The translations under genes and the position numbers were made by a program. From NCBI GenBank assembly GCA_946552115.1, contig CAMNRH010000003.1, positions 1 through 64,000 on the forward strand: a stretch of DNA of 64,000 nucleotides. The letters are read 5' to 3'. The notes beneath the pieces were generated by a model. It was given only the letters and a program-made list of their open reading frames with translations. It had not been told where the DNA came from and searched no databases. This stretch comes from an uncultured Lachnospiraceae bacterium (GTDB taxonomy: Bacteria; Bacillota; Clostridia; Lachnospirales; Lachnospiraceae). Positions 46,061 through 55,702 of the stretch are shown here, piece after piece (the stretch's first letter is position 1; each line of letters begins with the position of its first letter).

Positions 46061-47050
46061 ATGAAAGCGCTGATAACAGGAGGAGCAGGATTTATAGGAT
46101 ATCATCTTGCAAAGGAATTACTGGAACAAGGGTATGAGGTAGTATTAGCAGATAATTTTTCCAGAGGTGTACAGGATAAATTTTTAAAGCAATTAGAAAA
46201 TGACTCAAGGATTACGTTTGCTTTGGGTGATTTGATGGTTACAGATAATGTAATGAAAATGGGGACAGATTTTGATTATATTTATCATTTGGCGGCAATT
46301 ATAGGGGTTCAGAATGTATTGGAACACCCATACGATGTTCTTGAGAAAAATGTGGAATTACTGCTCCATATGATTGAATTTGCCAGAAAACAGAAAAGTT
46401 TGAAGCGTTTCGTATTTGCTTCGACGAGCGAAATTTATGCGGGTACTTTGCAATATTATGATATGGAGATACCTACGCCGGAGACAACGCCTTTGACGAT
46501 TACACCGCTGGAGCATCCAAGGACGTCTTATATGTTATCGAAAATATACGGAGAAGCACTTTTACAGCAAAGCAGACTTCCTTTTACAATTGTAAGGCCT
46601 CATAATTTTTATGGTCCGAGAATGGGAATGTCACATGTAATTCCTGAATTATTAAAAAAAGCGTACTTTGCGAACGAAAAGGACAAACTGGAAGTGTTTT
46701 CTGTGGAACATAAGCGTACTTTTTGTTATATCAGTGATGCAGTGACAATTATTCGTATGTTAGCAGAAAGTGAAAAAGCTAACGGAGAGGCATTTAATGT
46801 TGGAAATGAATCTCCGGAAGTTGCTATCTTAGAAGTGGCAGAGACAGTTCTTAAAGTGACAGATAAAGCATTAGAGATTGATGCGAAACCTGCAACGGCA
46901 GGTTCTCCGGTTAGACGCTGTCCATGTATGAAAAAAACAGTAGATTGTATTGGGTATGCAGGAAAGATTTCGCTGGAAGAGGGAATTAAAAAAACATTTG
47001 AATGGTATAAAGAATATATTTTTGAGGGCAGTGAGGTAAGTGCAAAATGA
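46061..47050 (+). CDS. NAD-dependent nucleotide-sugar epimerase/dehydratase
   Basis: The 329-residue extended SDR has TGGAGFIGYHLAKELLEQG, HLAAIIGVQNVLEHP, the active-site serine/threonine in FASTSEIYAG and catalytic YxxxK in SYMLSKIYGE. It follows a nucleotide-sugar dehydrogenase, so epimerisation or decarboxylation of a uronic acid is possible. It could also be the 4,6-dehydratase of the nonulosonic pathway, though it lacks sequence features I associate with LegB. GAGGAGGAG precedes the ATG. Confidence 0.88.
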   Translation: MKALITGGAGFIGYHLAKELLEQGYEVVLADNFSRGVQDKFLKQLENDSRITFALGDLMVTDNVMKMGTDFDYIYHLAAIIGVQNVLEHPYDVLEKNVELLLHMIEFARKQKSLKRFVFASTSEIYAGTLQYYDMEIPTPETTPLTITPLEHPRTSYMLSKIYGEALLQQSRLPFTIVRPHNFYGPRMGMSHVIPELLKKAYFANEKDKLEVFSVEHKRTFCYISDAVTIIRMLAESEKANGEAFNVGNESPEVAILEVAETVLKVTDKALEIDAKPATAGSPVRRCPCMKKTVDCIGYAGKISLEEGIKKTFEWYKEYIFEGSEVSAK

Positions 47051-48189
47051 TTCCATTATCAGTACCGAATTTAACCGGAAATGAAAGAAAGTATTTGAAT
47101 AGATGTATTGACACGACATTCGTTTCATCAGTTGGAGAATTTGTGAATAAAATTGAAGCAATGGTGGCAGAGAAAAGTGGAAGCCGGTATGCTGTTGCCA
47201 CTTCTTCGGGAACTACAGGGTTACATTTAGCACTTGTGGGCTGCGGGGTCCAGAGAGATGATATCGTGATTATTCCAACGTTTACGTTTATTGCTACGGC
47301 CAACGCGGTTGCCCATTGCGGTGCTACGCCATGGCTCATGGATATTTCGGAAGCTACATGGACTATGGACGCTGAGCAGTTGGAGAAAGAACTTTTGGGA
47401 AAGACAGTCTGGGATAATAATAAGCTTATTCACATAGAAAGCAAAAAAAGAGTAGCAGCTATTATGCCGGTATATACTTTGGGAAATGTCCCTGATATGG
47501 ACAAAATCAAAGATATTGCAGAGCAGTATCATTTGCCGGTTGTTGCAGATGCGGCGGCGGCTTTGGGAGCTGATTATAAAGGAAAAGCATTGAGCGAAAT
47601 TGCCGATTTAACGGTTTTTTCTTTTAATGGAAATAAAACGGTAACTTCTGGCGGTGGCGGGATGATTGTAGGTAATAGTGAAACGCTTCTCAAAAAATTA
47701 AAACATTTATCTACTACGGCAAGAGTTACAGCAGAATATGATCATGATATGGTGGGGTATAATTATCGGATGACAAACGTTCAGGCGGCGATAGGATGTG
47801 CGCAGTTAGAACGTTTAGACGAATTTATTGAAAAAAAATTGGAAATCAGAAGCTTTTACAGACATGCATTTGAAGATATGGAAAATATAACATTGTTTCC
47901 TGATATGAAATATGGAAAAGGCGCATGTTGGTTTTCCGGCGTTGTTTTGAAAAATGGCGGGCTAGAGAAAATACGTGAAATTTGTAATAAACTTCGGGAA
48001 AAAGGAATAGAAGCAAGGAGTTTCTGGAAACCGGTTCATATGCAAAAACCGTATGAGGATGCCATAAAAGCAGACACGCTGTCTGTAGCGTCCAAACTTT
48101 GGGATTGTATACTAACACTGCCGTGTTCGACGAATATTACAGCGGATGAATTAGAGTATGTAGCAAAGGCAGTCAGAGAAGTTTTATAA
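47047..48189 (+). CDS. legC: LegC-family PLP aminotransferase
   Basis: The 380-residue protein starts MIPLSVPNLTGNERKYL, the LegC-family opening. It has the DegT/DnrJ/EryC1 features SSGTTGLHLAL, DAAAALGADYKG and FSFNGNKTVTSGGGG, whose lysine would bind PLP. It overlaps the upstream SDR by four bases. In legionaminic acid synthesis this enzyme aminates the 4-keto sugar made by a 4,6-dehydratase. Confidence 0.9.
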   Translation: MIPLSVPNLTGNERKYLNRCIDTTFVSSVGEFVNKIEAMVAEKSGSRYAVATSSGTTGLHLALVGCGVQRDDIVIIPTFTFIATANAVAHCGATPWLMDISEATWTMDAEQLEKELLGKTVWDNNKLIHIESKKRVAAIMPVYTLGNVPDMDKIKDIAEQYHLPVVADAAAALGADYKGKALSEIADLTVFSFNGNKTVTSGGGGMIVGNSETLLKKLKHLSTTARVTAEYDHDMVGYNYRMTNVQAAIGCAQLERLDEFIEKKLEIRSFYRHAFEDMENITLFPDMKYGKGACWFSGVVLKNGGLEKIREICNKLREKGIEARSFWKPVHMQKPYEDAIKADTLSVASKLWDCILTLPCSTNITADELEYVAKAVREVL

Positions 48190-48284
48190 GCTTGTCAGGA
48201 ATAGCAAAGTGGATTTTAGGATTTAATATATGATTTTGGTGTCAGAAATAAAAGAATGAATGATGGAGTGCATAAAATTACATT

Positions 48285-49118
48285 ATGAGTTTAACATTAA
48301 TGTACATCACAAATAATCCCGATGTGGCGTTAATTGCTCAAAAATATGGAGTACAAAGAATTTGGATTGATTTGGAAACATTGGGAAAAGAAGAACGGCA
48401 AAAAGGCAGGGATACTGTTAAGTCACGGCATTCGGTTGAGGATATTAAAAGAATTTCTCCGCTTTTGAATAAGTCGGAGTTATTGGTTCGAGTTAATCCG
48501 TGGAATGAAAGATCGGAGGAAGAGATAGAAGCGGTAATCCGTGCAGGCGCAAATATTGTTATGCTTCCTATGTGGACATGTCCTCAAGAGGTCAGTAAAT
48601 TTATTAAGGCGGTTGATGGAAGGGTAAAAACAACATTGCTTTTGGAAACAAAAGAGGCGGAGCAGTGTTTGGATGATGTTTTGAATATTGATGGAATTGA
48701 TGAGATGCATGTTGGATTGAATGACTTGCATTTATCTTACGGACTTACGTTTATGTTTGAGCTTCTTTCTAATGGGACAGTGGAGAGAATATGTAATAAA
48801 ATAAAGAAAAAGGGTATTCCATATGGCTTTGGAGGTATTGCAAAGATTGGCGAGGGTGTGCTCCCGGCAGAAAAAATAGTGATGGAACATTATCGTCTTG
48901 GTTCAAGCAGAGTTATTTTATCCCGTAGCTTTTGTAATATTGATGAAGTTAAAGATTTAGATACACTGGAAGAATTGTTCAAGATGAGTATAAAAAAATT
49001 AAAAACTTTTGAAGATTATGTAAGCCATGTCAGTGAGGAAGAATATCTGGAGAATATGAGAGAAATAACTAACTGTGTTAATCAGATTGTTAAAAGAAAG
49101 GATAAAGAGGGAGCATGA
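48285..49118 (+). CDS. HpcH/HpaI-type aldolase or citrate-lyase-like protein
   Basis: The 277-residue TIM-barrel protein has VKSRHSVEDIKRIS, a metal-binding glutamate in TLLLETKEAEQ and an aspartate in MHVGLNDLHLSYG, the pattern of pyruvate-dependent class II aldolases and citrate lyase beta subunits. It is the first of three genes that look like amino-acid or keto-acid chemistry rather than sugar chemistry. It overlaps the next gene by four bases. A 95-base gap precedes it, with no clear promoter. Confidence 0.82.
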   Translation: MSLTLMYITNNPDVALIAQKYGVQRIWIDLETLGKEERQKGRDTVKSRHSVEDIKRISPLLNKSELLVRVNPWNERSEEEIEAVIRAGANIVMLPMWTCPQEVSKFIKAVDGRVKTTLLLETKEAEQCLDDVLNIDGIDEMHVGLNDLHLSYGLTFMFELLSNGTVERICNKIKKKGIPYGFGGIAKIGEGVLPAEKIVMEHYRLGSSRVILSRSFCNIDEVKDLDTLEELFKMSIKKLKTFEDYVSHVSEEEYLENMREITNCVNQIVKRKDKEGA

Positions 49119-50326
49119 AGCTGAGTGTCGAAATATTGGATGAGATAAGAAGAAAATATGGCGAAGCTTTTTATTTGCTTGATTCCGCGCAATTCAGGAA
49201 AAACTTTTGTGAATTAAAAGAAGCGTTTTCAGCGATATATCCTTATTTTAACATTGCATATTCTTATAAAACAAATTATACGCCTCGGTTATGTAAAATC
49301 GTAAATGAGCTTGGAGGATATGCTGAGGTTGTGTCAGAGATGGAGGTTGAATTGGCGTTAAAAGTAGGCGTCAGGCCTCAGAAAATCATTTGGAACGGCC
49401 CGATTAAGAACCCAATGAAAATGGAAGAGTTTTTGCGGCAGGGTGGAACAGTGAATATAGATTCTCTTGAAGAAGCCAGGCTGATTAAAAAAATGGCGGA
49501 GAGAAATCCTGAGCAAATATTAAATGTTGGAATTAGATGTAATTTTGATGTTCATGACGGTGTACTTTCAAGGTTTGGTGTTGATGTTAACAGTCATGAT
49601 TTTATAAGTATCCTGGATTGTATAAAGGGTATGTCAAATATCATGCTGATTAATTTGCATTGCCATTTCGCTAAACGTCAAATAGAATATTGGCCTGCCA
49701 GAGCGAAAGGGATGTTGGATCTAATCGAGAGGATTGGGATAATGCCCAAAAAAGTTGATTTGGGCGGCGGGCTTTTTGGTAAAATGGAGGATTCCTTAAA
49801 AGAACAATTTGCATCGCCGATTCCTGACTATACAGATTATGCGAAAGCGGTTGCTACTATATTTGCCGAAAGATTCAAAAATATGCCGGATGCTCCAGAG
49901 CTTTTAATTGAGCCGGGTTCCGCATTGGTTGGCGACTGCATGAAATTTGCAGGAACGGTAAAAACAATCAAATCTGTGAGAGGAAAACAAATTGCTTCTG
50001 TGCTTGGCAGCCAAAAAAATATTAGTATGTCAGGTGTTAATCCGCCGTTAGAAATTTTTTCGATGGGGGCTGGACAGCAGAAGTATCAGGATATTGATTT
50101 TGTTGGATTTACATGTATTGAATCAGATGTACTTTATAGAGGATATACAGGTTTTGTGGCGAGCGGCGATATGGTAGTAATCAGTAATTGCGGTTCTTAT
50201 TCATTGGTTATGAAGCCGCCGTTTATTTTACCGAATTTTCCAGTATTAGATATTTCAGGCGGTAAGATGGAAGTAATAAAACGAGGGGAAACTTTTGATG
50301 ATGTATTTTGTACATTCTGTTTTTAA
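49115..50326 (+). CDS. LysA-like fold-type III PLP decarboxylase
   Basis: The 403-residue protein has the PLP-lysine motif IAYSYKTNYTP, the barrel motifs GGYAEVVSEMEVELAL, HCHFAKR and LGGGLFGK, the phosphate-binding ELLIEPGSALV and a C-terminal substrate motif CIESDVLYRGY. This is the diaminopimelate/ornithine-type decarboxylase fold. Its divergence and its place in a glycan locus make lysine synthesis unlikely; it may decarboxylate or racemise an unusual amino acid. Its ATG overlaps the aldolase stop. Confidence 0.85.
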   Translation: MKLSVEILDEIRRKYGEAFYLLDSAQFRKNFCELKEAFSAIYPYFNIAYSYKTNYTPRLCKIVNELGGYAEVVSEMEVELALKVGVRPQKIIWNGPIKNPMKMEEFLRQGGTVNIDSLEEARLIKKMAERNPEQILNVGIRCNFDVHDGVLSRFGVDVNSHDFISILDCIKGMSNIMLINLHCHFAKRQIEYWPARAKGMLDLIERIGIMPKKVDLGGGLFGKMEDSLKEQFASPIPDYTDYAKAVATIFAERFKNMPDAPELLIEPGSALVGDCMKFAGTVKTIKSVRGKQIASVLGSQKNISMSGVNPPLEIFSMGAGQQKYQDIDFVGFTCIESDVLYRGYTGFVASGDMVVISNCGSYSLVMKPPFILPNFPVLDISGGKMEVIKRGETFDDVFCTFCF

Positions 50327-51020
50327 TAGAAAAAAAATATGGCAGTTAAATTTGAAGCTGAAAAGAGCATTCGATGTCTTGTCATCGGGAATTATTATTG
50401 TTCTTCTATTACCTTTATGGATTGTGATACCGATCGCAATAAAAATTGATTCGAAAGGTCCGGTTTTATTTAAACAAAAAAGGCGTACGAAAGACGGAAA
50501 GGTTTTTAACATACTAAAGTTTCGTTCAATGGTTTTAAACGCGGAAAATATGGGCGCGGGTTTATTCAATTTTGAGAATGATCCAAGAGTAACAAAGGTA
50601 GGATGTTTTTTGAGAAACAGCAGCATAGATGAACTTCCCCAGCTTTTTAATATTTTAAAAGGGGATATGTCAGTGGTAGGGCCGAGGCCGTGTGTTGAAT
50701 ACGAACTCGGTGAGTTTGAGACGCTGAATAAGAGATATAAAAAGCGTTTTCAGGTAAAGGCGGGGTTGACAGGCCTGGCTCAGGTGAAAGGGCGTAATGA
50801 TATCACCTGGGATGAAAAAGTTATGTGGGATAATCGTTATGTAGACGCTTTTAAGAAGATGGGGATATTCATTGATATACGGATTCTTTTTGAATCATTG
50901 TTTAAGGTTTGGGGAAAAGAAAATATATATGAAAATAAGACAGATGTTTCTATGGATGATGCCAGGGCGGCGCAAATTGCTGAAGAAGAGATAATCAGAA
51001 TAGCACATTTACCTGATTAG
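50298..51020 (+). CDS. Short bacterial sugar transferase (PglC-like initiating transferase)
   Basis: The 240-residue protein has a membrane-entering helix (KRAFDVLSSGIIIVLLLPLW), FKQKRRTKDGKVFNILKFRSM, SIDELPQLFNIL and GDMSVVGPRPC, the minimal monotopic phosphoglycosyl transferase core. It is the second initiating transferase in the locus. It overlaps the decarboxylase gene by about 30 bases, and GAGGGGA upstream supports the ATG at 50298. Confidence 0.9.
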   Translation: MMYFVHSVFNRKKIWQLNLKLKRAFDVLSSGIIIVLLLPLWIVIPIAIKIDSKGPVLFKQKRRTKDGKVFNILKFRSMVLNAENMGAGLFNFENDPRVTKVGCFLRNSSIDELPQLFNILKGDMSVVGPRPCVEYELGEFETLNKRYKKRFQVKAGLTGLAQVKGRNDITWDEKVMWDNRYVDAFKKMGIFIDIRILFESLFKVWGKENIYENKTDVSMDDARAAQIAEEEIIRIAHLPD

Positions 51021-51033
51021 GAGAGTAAGAAAG

Positions 51034-51960
51034 ATGAAATATGATGTTGAAAACAGAAGAATTTGGTTTAAAGGTGAAATTGTTAATGTAAATGATGCCA
51101 GGATTAATGTCCTCGCACCTACGTCTCAGTTTGGCTTAAATGTATTTGAAGGAATTCCATGCTACTGGAATGAAGATGAGAAGCAGTTATATGCCTTTCG
51201 GCTGGATGACCATTATGAGAGATTGCTTAAATCCTCGAGATTACTTCAAATAGACTGTAAATATACGAAAGAAGATCTTGAGAAAGCGCTTATTGATGTG
51301 GTGAGAGCAAATGAATATAAGGAAAATCTTTCAGTCAGACAGACGCTTTTTGTTGATGGGTTTGCTTCTTGGGGAGCGGAGAGACCTGTGGAAATGTTTG
51401 TGGCCCCGATTCCAAGAGAAAGAACAAGTGCCGAATACAATAAAAAGGGTCTTCATTGCTGTGTGGCATCATGGAGGAGGATTAGCGACGAGATGCTTCC
51501 GCCTCGAATAAAATGCGGCGCAAATTATATGAACAGCCGTTTGGGACAAAGAGAGGCATTGAGAAACGGATATGATTCATGTATTTTTTTAAATGATATG
51601 GGAAAAGTTGCGGAAGGTCCGGGCTCATGCCTGTTTACTGTGAAAGCGGGAACACTCATTACACCGTGTCTTACAGATAGTGTATTAGAAAGTATTACAA
51701 GGGATAGTTTGCTTAAGATTGCAAAGGAAAAAGGGTTTCCGACAGTTGAGAGAACAATTGACAGGACGGAGCTGTATACATGTGATGAAGCTTTTTTGTG
51801 TGGTTCGGCAATGGAGATAACCCCCGTATTAAGTATTGACCGGTATCAGGTTGGAAGCGGGGAGATCGGGATGCTCACAAAAGAATTGCATATGTTATAT
51901 TTGGATATTGCGAGAGGAAAGTCGGAGAACTTCAAAAATTGGATTACACCGATATATTGA
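51034..51960 (+). CDS. Class IV (branched-chain/D-amino-acid type) aminotransferase
   Basis: The 308-residue protein has FGLNVFEGIPCYW, FRLDDHYERLLKS, the PLP lysine in PRIKCGANYMNS and VAEGPGSCLFTV, all typical of fold-type IV aminotransferases such as IlvE. Its location among glycan genes, away from any valine or leucine genes, suggests it aminates a keto acid made by the aldolase nearby. GGAGAG precedes the ATG. Confidence 0.87.
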   Translation: MKYDVENRRIWFKGEIVNVNDARINVLAPTSQFGLNVFEGIPCYWNEDEKQLYAFRLDDHYERLLKSSRLLQIDCKYTKEDLEKALIDVVRANEYKENLSVRQTLFVDGFASWGAERPVEMFVAPIPRERTSAEYNKKGLHCCVASWRRISDEMLPPRIKCGANYMNSRLGQREALRNGYDSCIFLNDMGKVAEGPGSCLFTVKAGTLITPCLTDSVLESITRDSLLKIAKEKGFPTVERTIDRTELYTCDEAFLCGSAMEITPVLSIDRYQVGSGEIGMLTKELHMLYLDIARGKSENFKNWITPIY

Positions 51961-51974
51961 TTAGGAGAGTATAG

Positions 51975-52742
51975 ATGGAGAGGCGATATGCAGATAATAA
52001 AGTATCAGTTATAATTCCGGTATATAATGTTGAAAAATACATTAGCAGTACATTAGAGTCAGTATTTTCTCAAACGTATAAAGATATTGAAATCGTGCTG
52101 ATAGATGATTGTTCGAAAGATGCTTCGGCAGAAATTATTGCCCGGTATCAGAAAATGTATCCGGAGATTGTTTATCATTTACAAGAGAAAAATTTGGGAG
52201 CGGGAGCGGCAAGAAATAAAGCGTTGGAGCTGGCATCCGGAAGATATGTGGCATTTTTGGACAGTGATGATTTGTGGCTTCCGGAAAAAATTGAACGACA
52301 GCTTTTGTTGATGAAAAAGAAGCATACGCCTTTTTCTTATACGGCAATTGAGATGATAGATGAAAAAGGCGTTCGTATTAAATCCAAACGGAATATTAAA
52401 GAAAAATGCGATTATAATTACCTGCTGCATAATACAGTAATTGCGACATCCTCTGTTGTGATTGACAGAAAATATTTTGGGGATTTTAGGATGTCTTTGC
52501 GTAGGGGAGGACAGGATTATGCGACGTGGCTGATGCTGCTTAGAGATGGTACAGTGGCCTGCGGGATTAATAAAGTTTTTGTAAAGTACAGGGTTAGTAA
52601 AGGCTCGCTTTCTTCGAATAAGTTTAAAAGTATAAAGCAGGTTTGGGAAATTCAAACAAAAGATGAAAAGATTAATAAATTTGCAGCGCTTTTTCATGTG
52701 GCCTGTTTTGTGTTTAATGCCTTTAAAAAGTACTTTATGTAA
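51975..52742 (+). CDS. Family 2 glycosyltransferase
   Basis: The 255-residue GT-A transferase starts VSVIIPVYNVEKYISSTLES and has the nucleotide-binding IVLIDDCSKD and the metal-binding FLDSDDLW. The C-terminal part is short with a hydrophobic end. It would add one sugar to the lipid-linked unit; it is the only ordinary glycosyltransferase in the 39-64 kb half that I can see. Confidence 0.9.
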   Translation: MERRYADNKVSVIIPVYNVEKYISSTLESVFSQTYKDIEIVLIDDCSKDASAEIIARYQKMYPEIVYHLQEKNLGAGAARNKALELASGRYVAFLDSDDLWLPEKIERQLLLMKKKHTPFSYTAIEMIDEKGVRIKSKRNIKEKCDYNYLLHNTVIATSSVVIDRKYFGDFRMSLRRGGQDYATWLMLLRDGTVACGINKVFVKYRVSKGSLSSNKFKSIKQVWEIQTKDEKINKFAALFHVACFVFNAFKKYFM

Positions 52743-52838
52743 ATAAGTATGAAAATGATGTTGTTGCCCACAGATAGTTTACGGTGAGAAGTTGTTTTTT
52801 GTTTAATAGAAAAGCATTTTTATTTGGAGAGATGAAAT

Positions 52839-53903
52839 ATGGATAAAAATTTAGAATTATATGTAACAACGCCAGAGATTAATGTTGTAGAAGCTATGCA
52901 AAAGATCGACAAAGGGGCAAAGGGCATTGTGTTCGTAGTAGATGAACAAAGACGGCTGATTGGATGTGTGACAGATGGTGATATTCGCAGATGGCTGATT
53001 AAATCCGCAGATTTAAAAGTGCCTATTTCAAAGCTTATGTTTCCTACACCTAAATATGTGTTTTCGTCAGATGACATTGATGCGGAATCATATATGAAGA
53101 AATATTTAATCACGGCATTGCCGGTTTTGAATGTTCAGAGAGAGATTGTTGATATTTTATTTCTGAATTCTAAGCATATGCAGATAAAGAAAAAAGAAAA
53201 GTTTCTAATGGAAAATGTTCCTGTGATTATTATGGCAGGCGGAAAGGGAACCAGATTATATCCGTATACGAGAATTTTGCCTAAACCTTTAATTCCAATT
53301 GACGGGATTCCGATTATCGAAAGAATTATGAATCAATATACGGAATATGGGGTAAGAGATTTTTATTTGACAGTAAACTATAAGAAAGGAATGATAAGAT
53401 CCTATTTTGATGAGTTGAATCCTGATTATCATATTTCATATGTAGAGGAGGATAAACCGTTGGGGACGGGGGGAAGTCTTCGCTTAATAAAAGATAATTT
53501 TGAACGGCCAATATTTGTGACTAATTGTGATACATTAATTGAAGCGGATTATACGGATATTTATAACAGACATTTGGAATCAGGGAATGCGATTACAATT
53601 GTCTCTGCTTTAAAGAACCAGATTATTCCGTATGGAGTACTTCAGGTTGGGGAACAGGGGATTGTTAACGGGATAGAAGAAAAGCCGAATATTCCTTATT
53701 TTATCAATACTGGAATGTATATTATTAAGCCGGAGCTTATTGATTTGATTCCTTTAAATACTTTCTATCATATGACAAATTTGACGGAAGATGCTATAAA
53801 GCGTGGGATGAAAGTAGGAATGTATCCAATTAGTGAAGAAGCGTTTCTTGATATGGGTGAACTTGAAGAAATGCAGAAGATGGAAGAAAAACTGAGGGTA
53901 TGA
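52839..53903 (+). CDS. CBS-domain sugar-1-phosphate nucleotidyltransferase (PtmE-like)
   Basis: The 354-residue protein has a CBS pair at residues 1-115 (GIVFVVDEQRRLIGCVTDGDIRRW) and a nucleotidyltransferase domain with IIMAGGKGTRLYPYTRILPKP, EEDKPLGTGGSL and FVTNCDTLI. In Campylobacter PtmE this architecture makes GDP-GlcNAc for legionaminic acid. GGAGAG precedes the ATG. It strongly supports a legionaminic-type pathway in this locus. Confidence 0.88.
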   Translation: MDKNLELYVTTPEINVVEAMQKIDKGAKGIVFVVDEQRRLIGCVTDGDIRRWLIKSADLKVPISKLMFPTPKYVFSSDDIDAESYMKKYLITALPVLNVQREIVDILFLNSKHMQIKKKEKFLMENVPVIIMAGGKGTRLYPYTRILPKPLIPIDGIPIIERIMNQYTEYGVRDFYLTVNYKKGMIRSYFDELNPDYHISYVEEDKPLGTGGSLRLIKDNFERPIFVTNCDTLIEADYTDIYNRHLESGNAITIVSALKNQIIPYGVLQVGEQGIVNGIEEKPNIPYFINTGMYIIKPELIDLIPLNTFYHMTNLTEDAIKRGMKVGMYPISEEAFLDMGELEEMQKMEEKLRV

Positions 53904-53910
53904 AGCGTTT

Positions 53911-54498
53911 ATGGAAGATATTATATTAGTAGGTTATGGTGGGCATGCAAAAAGTGTGGCGGATTGTATTGAGCGTGGAAACAGTTTCAGGATTGTAGGA
54001 TATACAGATAAAGAAAAACACGAATCGCCATATACTTATTTGGGAACAGATGAAGCGTTAGAATTTTATTTTGAACGTGGAATTAAAAATGCAGTGCTTT
54101 GTATAGGATATTTGGGAAAAGGGAATTTAAGGGAAAAGTTGTTTTCTTATCTTAAAGGAATCGGGTTTTATTTTCCGGTAATTGTAGATCCTTCAGCAAT
54201 CATTTCTGAGAGTGCGCAAATAGGAGAAGGAACCTTTGTGGGAAAACGGGCGGTTATTAATGCAAATGCATTAATAGGAAAAATGTGTATTATTAATACA
54301 GCGGCTATTATAGAGCATGAAAGTGTAGTCGGTGATTTTACCCATATTGCTGTGGGGGCTGTATTATGTGGTCGGGTTACAGTTGGAAATTCAGCGTTTA
54401 TTGGGGCTAATGCTACGGTGATACAGGAACAAAATATTGATTCTGGAAAGCTTGTGCCGGCTGGAATGACAATACGAAAGAGAAGAAAAGAAAATTGA
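53911..54498 (+). CDS. NeuD/PglD-family sugar acetyltransferase
   Basis: The 195-residue protein has an N-terminal Rossmann-like part (IILVGYGGHAKSVADCIE) and a C-terminal left-handed beta helix of hexapeptide repeats with the catalytic-type histidine in NTAAIIEHESVVGDFTHIAVG. It ends GKLVPAGMTIRKRRKEN. Members N-acetylate the 4-amino sugar made by LegC/PglE-type enzymes or O-acetylate sialic acid. It lies between PtmE-like and NeuB genes, as a LegH would. Confidence 0.9.
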   Translation: MEDIILVGYGGHAKSVADCIERGNSFRIVGYTDKEKHESPYTYLGTDEALEFYFERGIKNAVLCIGYLGKGNLREKLFSYLKGIGFYFPVIVDPSAIISESAQIGEGTFVGKRAVINANALIGKMCIINTAAIIEHESVVGDFTHIAVGAVLCGRVTVGNSAFIGANATVIQEQNIDSGKLVPAGMTIRKRRKEN

Positions 54499-54529
54499 CT
54501 ATAGAAGTAAACAGGAAAGGGAGAAAGAG

Positions 54530-55528
54530 ATGGAACATATATGTGTGATCGCTGAAGCAGGGGTAAATCATAATGGAGATTATAATCTTGCTAAACAAAT
54601 GATAGATCAGGCGAAAAGAGCCGGAGCAGATTATGTAAAGTTTCAGACATATGTGCCTCAAAATTTAGTTTCTCGTTTTGCGGAGAAAGCAGCGTACCAA
54701 AAAAAAACAACAGACGCGTCAGAGTCTCAATTGCGTATGTTGGAAAAGCTTGCGCTGACACAGAAAGAGTTCAGAAAATTAAAACAATATTGCATAGAGA
54801 CAGGCATTGGTTTTTTATCAACGCCTTTTGATTTAGAAAGCATACAATTTCTGGAAACTATGGATATGGATTTTTGGAAAGTGCCTTCCGGTGAGATTAC
54901 CAATTTGCCTTATTTGGAAAATATCGCCCGAACAGGAAAAAAGGTAGTGTTATCTACTGGAATGAGTGAATTAGACGAGATAAAAGATGCGGTGGGTATT
55001 TTAGAGAAAAATGGTACGTCAGATATTGTTTTACTCCATTGCAATACACAATATCCTACGCCTTATGAAGATGTTAATTTAAAAGCTATGTTGCAGATTA
55101 AAAATGTATTAAAAAAACCAGTAGGATATTCGGATCATACAAACGGAATTGAGATTCCAATTGCAGCGGCTGCATTAGGAGCAAAAATAGTAGAGAAACA
55201 TTTTACTTTAGACCGAAATATGGAAGGGCCAGATCATAAGGCGAGTTTAGAACCCGAAGAGCTTATGGCGATGGTTTCTGCAATACGAAACGTTGAGAAA
55301 GCAATTGGAAATGGTGAAAAAACAGTTTCAGAATCTGAAAAAGAAAATATAGTTATTGCAAGGAAAAGTATAGTAGCTTCCCGAAATATCAAGAAGGGTG
55401 AAATCCTTTCAATACAAAATATAACCTCGAAGCGGCCAGGAAATGGAATATCGCCGATGAAATGGTATGGTGTAATTGGATCTAAGGCGGTTCGAGATTT
55501 TAAAGAGGATGAATTAATCGAAGTATAA
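54530..55528 (+). CDS. neuB: N-acetylneuraminate/legionaminate synthase
   Basis: The 332-residue protein has IAEAGVNHNGDYNLAKQMI, DYVKFQTY, GFLSTPFDLES, KVPSGEITNLPYL, GYSDHTNG and EKHFTLDRNMEGPDHKASLE, then a C-terminal SAF (antifreeze-like) domain from about residue 275. It condenses phosphoenolpyruvate with ManNAc or its 2,4-diacetamido-trideoxy analogue. All usual catalytic motifs are intact. AGGGAGAAAGAG precedes the ATG. A gap of 174 bases follows, with no supportable gene. Confidence 0.93.
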   Translation: MEHICVIAEAGVNHNGDYNLAKQMIDQAKRAGADYVKFQTYVPQNLVSRFAEKAAYQKKTTDASESQLRMLEKLALTQKEFRKLKQYCIETGIGFLSTPFDLESIQFLETMDMDFWKVPSGEITNLPYLENIARTGKKVVLSTGMSELDEIKDAVGILEKNGTSDIVLLHCNTQYPTPYEDVNLKAMLQIKNVLKKPVGYSDHTNGIEIPIAAAALGAKIVEKHFTLDRNMEGPDHKASLEPEELMAMVSAIRNVEKAIGNGEKTVSESEKENIVIARKSIVASRNIKKGEILSIQNITSKRPGNGISPMKWYGVIGSKAVRDFKEDELIEV

Positions 55529-55702
55529 AATTGTGATGTGAACAGCAATGAGAGCGGGATTTAGATTGAAAATAGGAGAGAAAAATATATTATGTTAAAT
55601 AAGGGTAGGCGATCGATTATGAACAGAAAAAGGTTGTTTAGAATTAGAAATTATAAAAATAGATAGTAACAACTATTGTAGAAGAGGGAGGGAAATTTTA
55701 AT

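Noticed and set aside
46061-47050. Naming the SDR gene legB
   Set aside because: It looks like a general GalE/uronate-type SDR and follows a sugar dehydrogenase; the evidence for LegB is only positional.
53468-53473. A run of six G in the PtmE-like gene as a third phase switch
   Set aside because: It is in frame, encodes the conserved LGTGGSL motif and is too short to slip often.
55594-55668. A 24-codon frame in the gap after neuB
   Set aside because: The ribosome site is poorly spaced, the product is simply basic and there is no supporting context.
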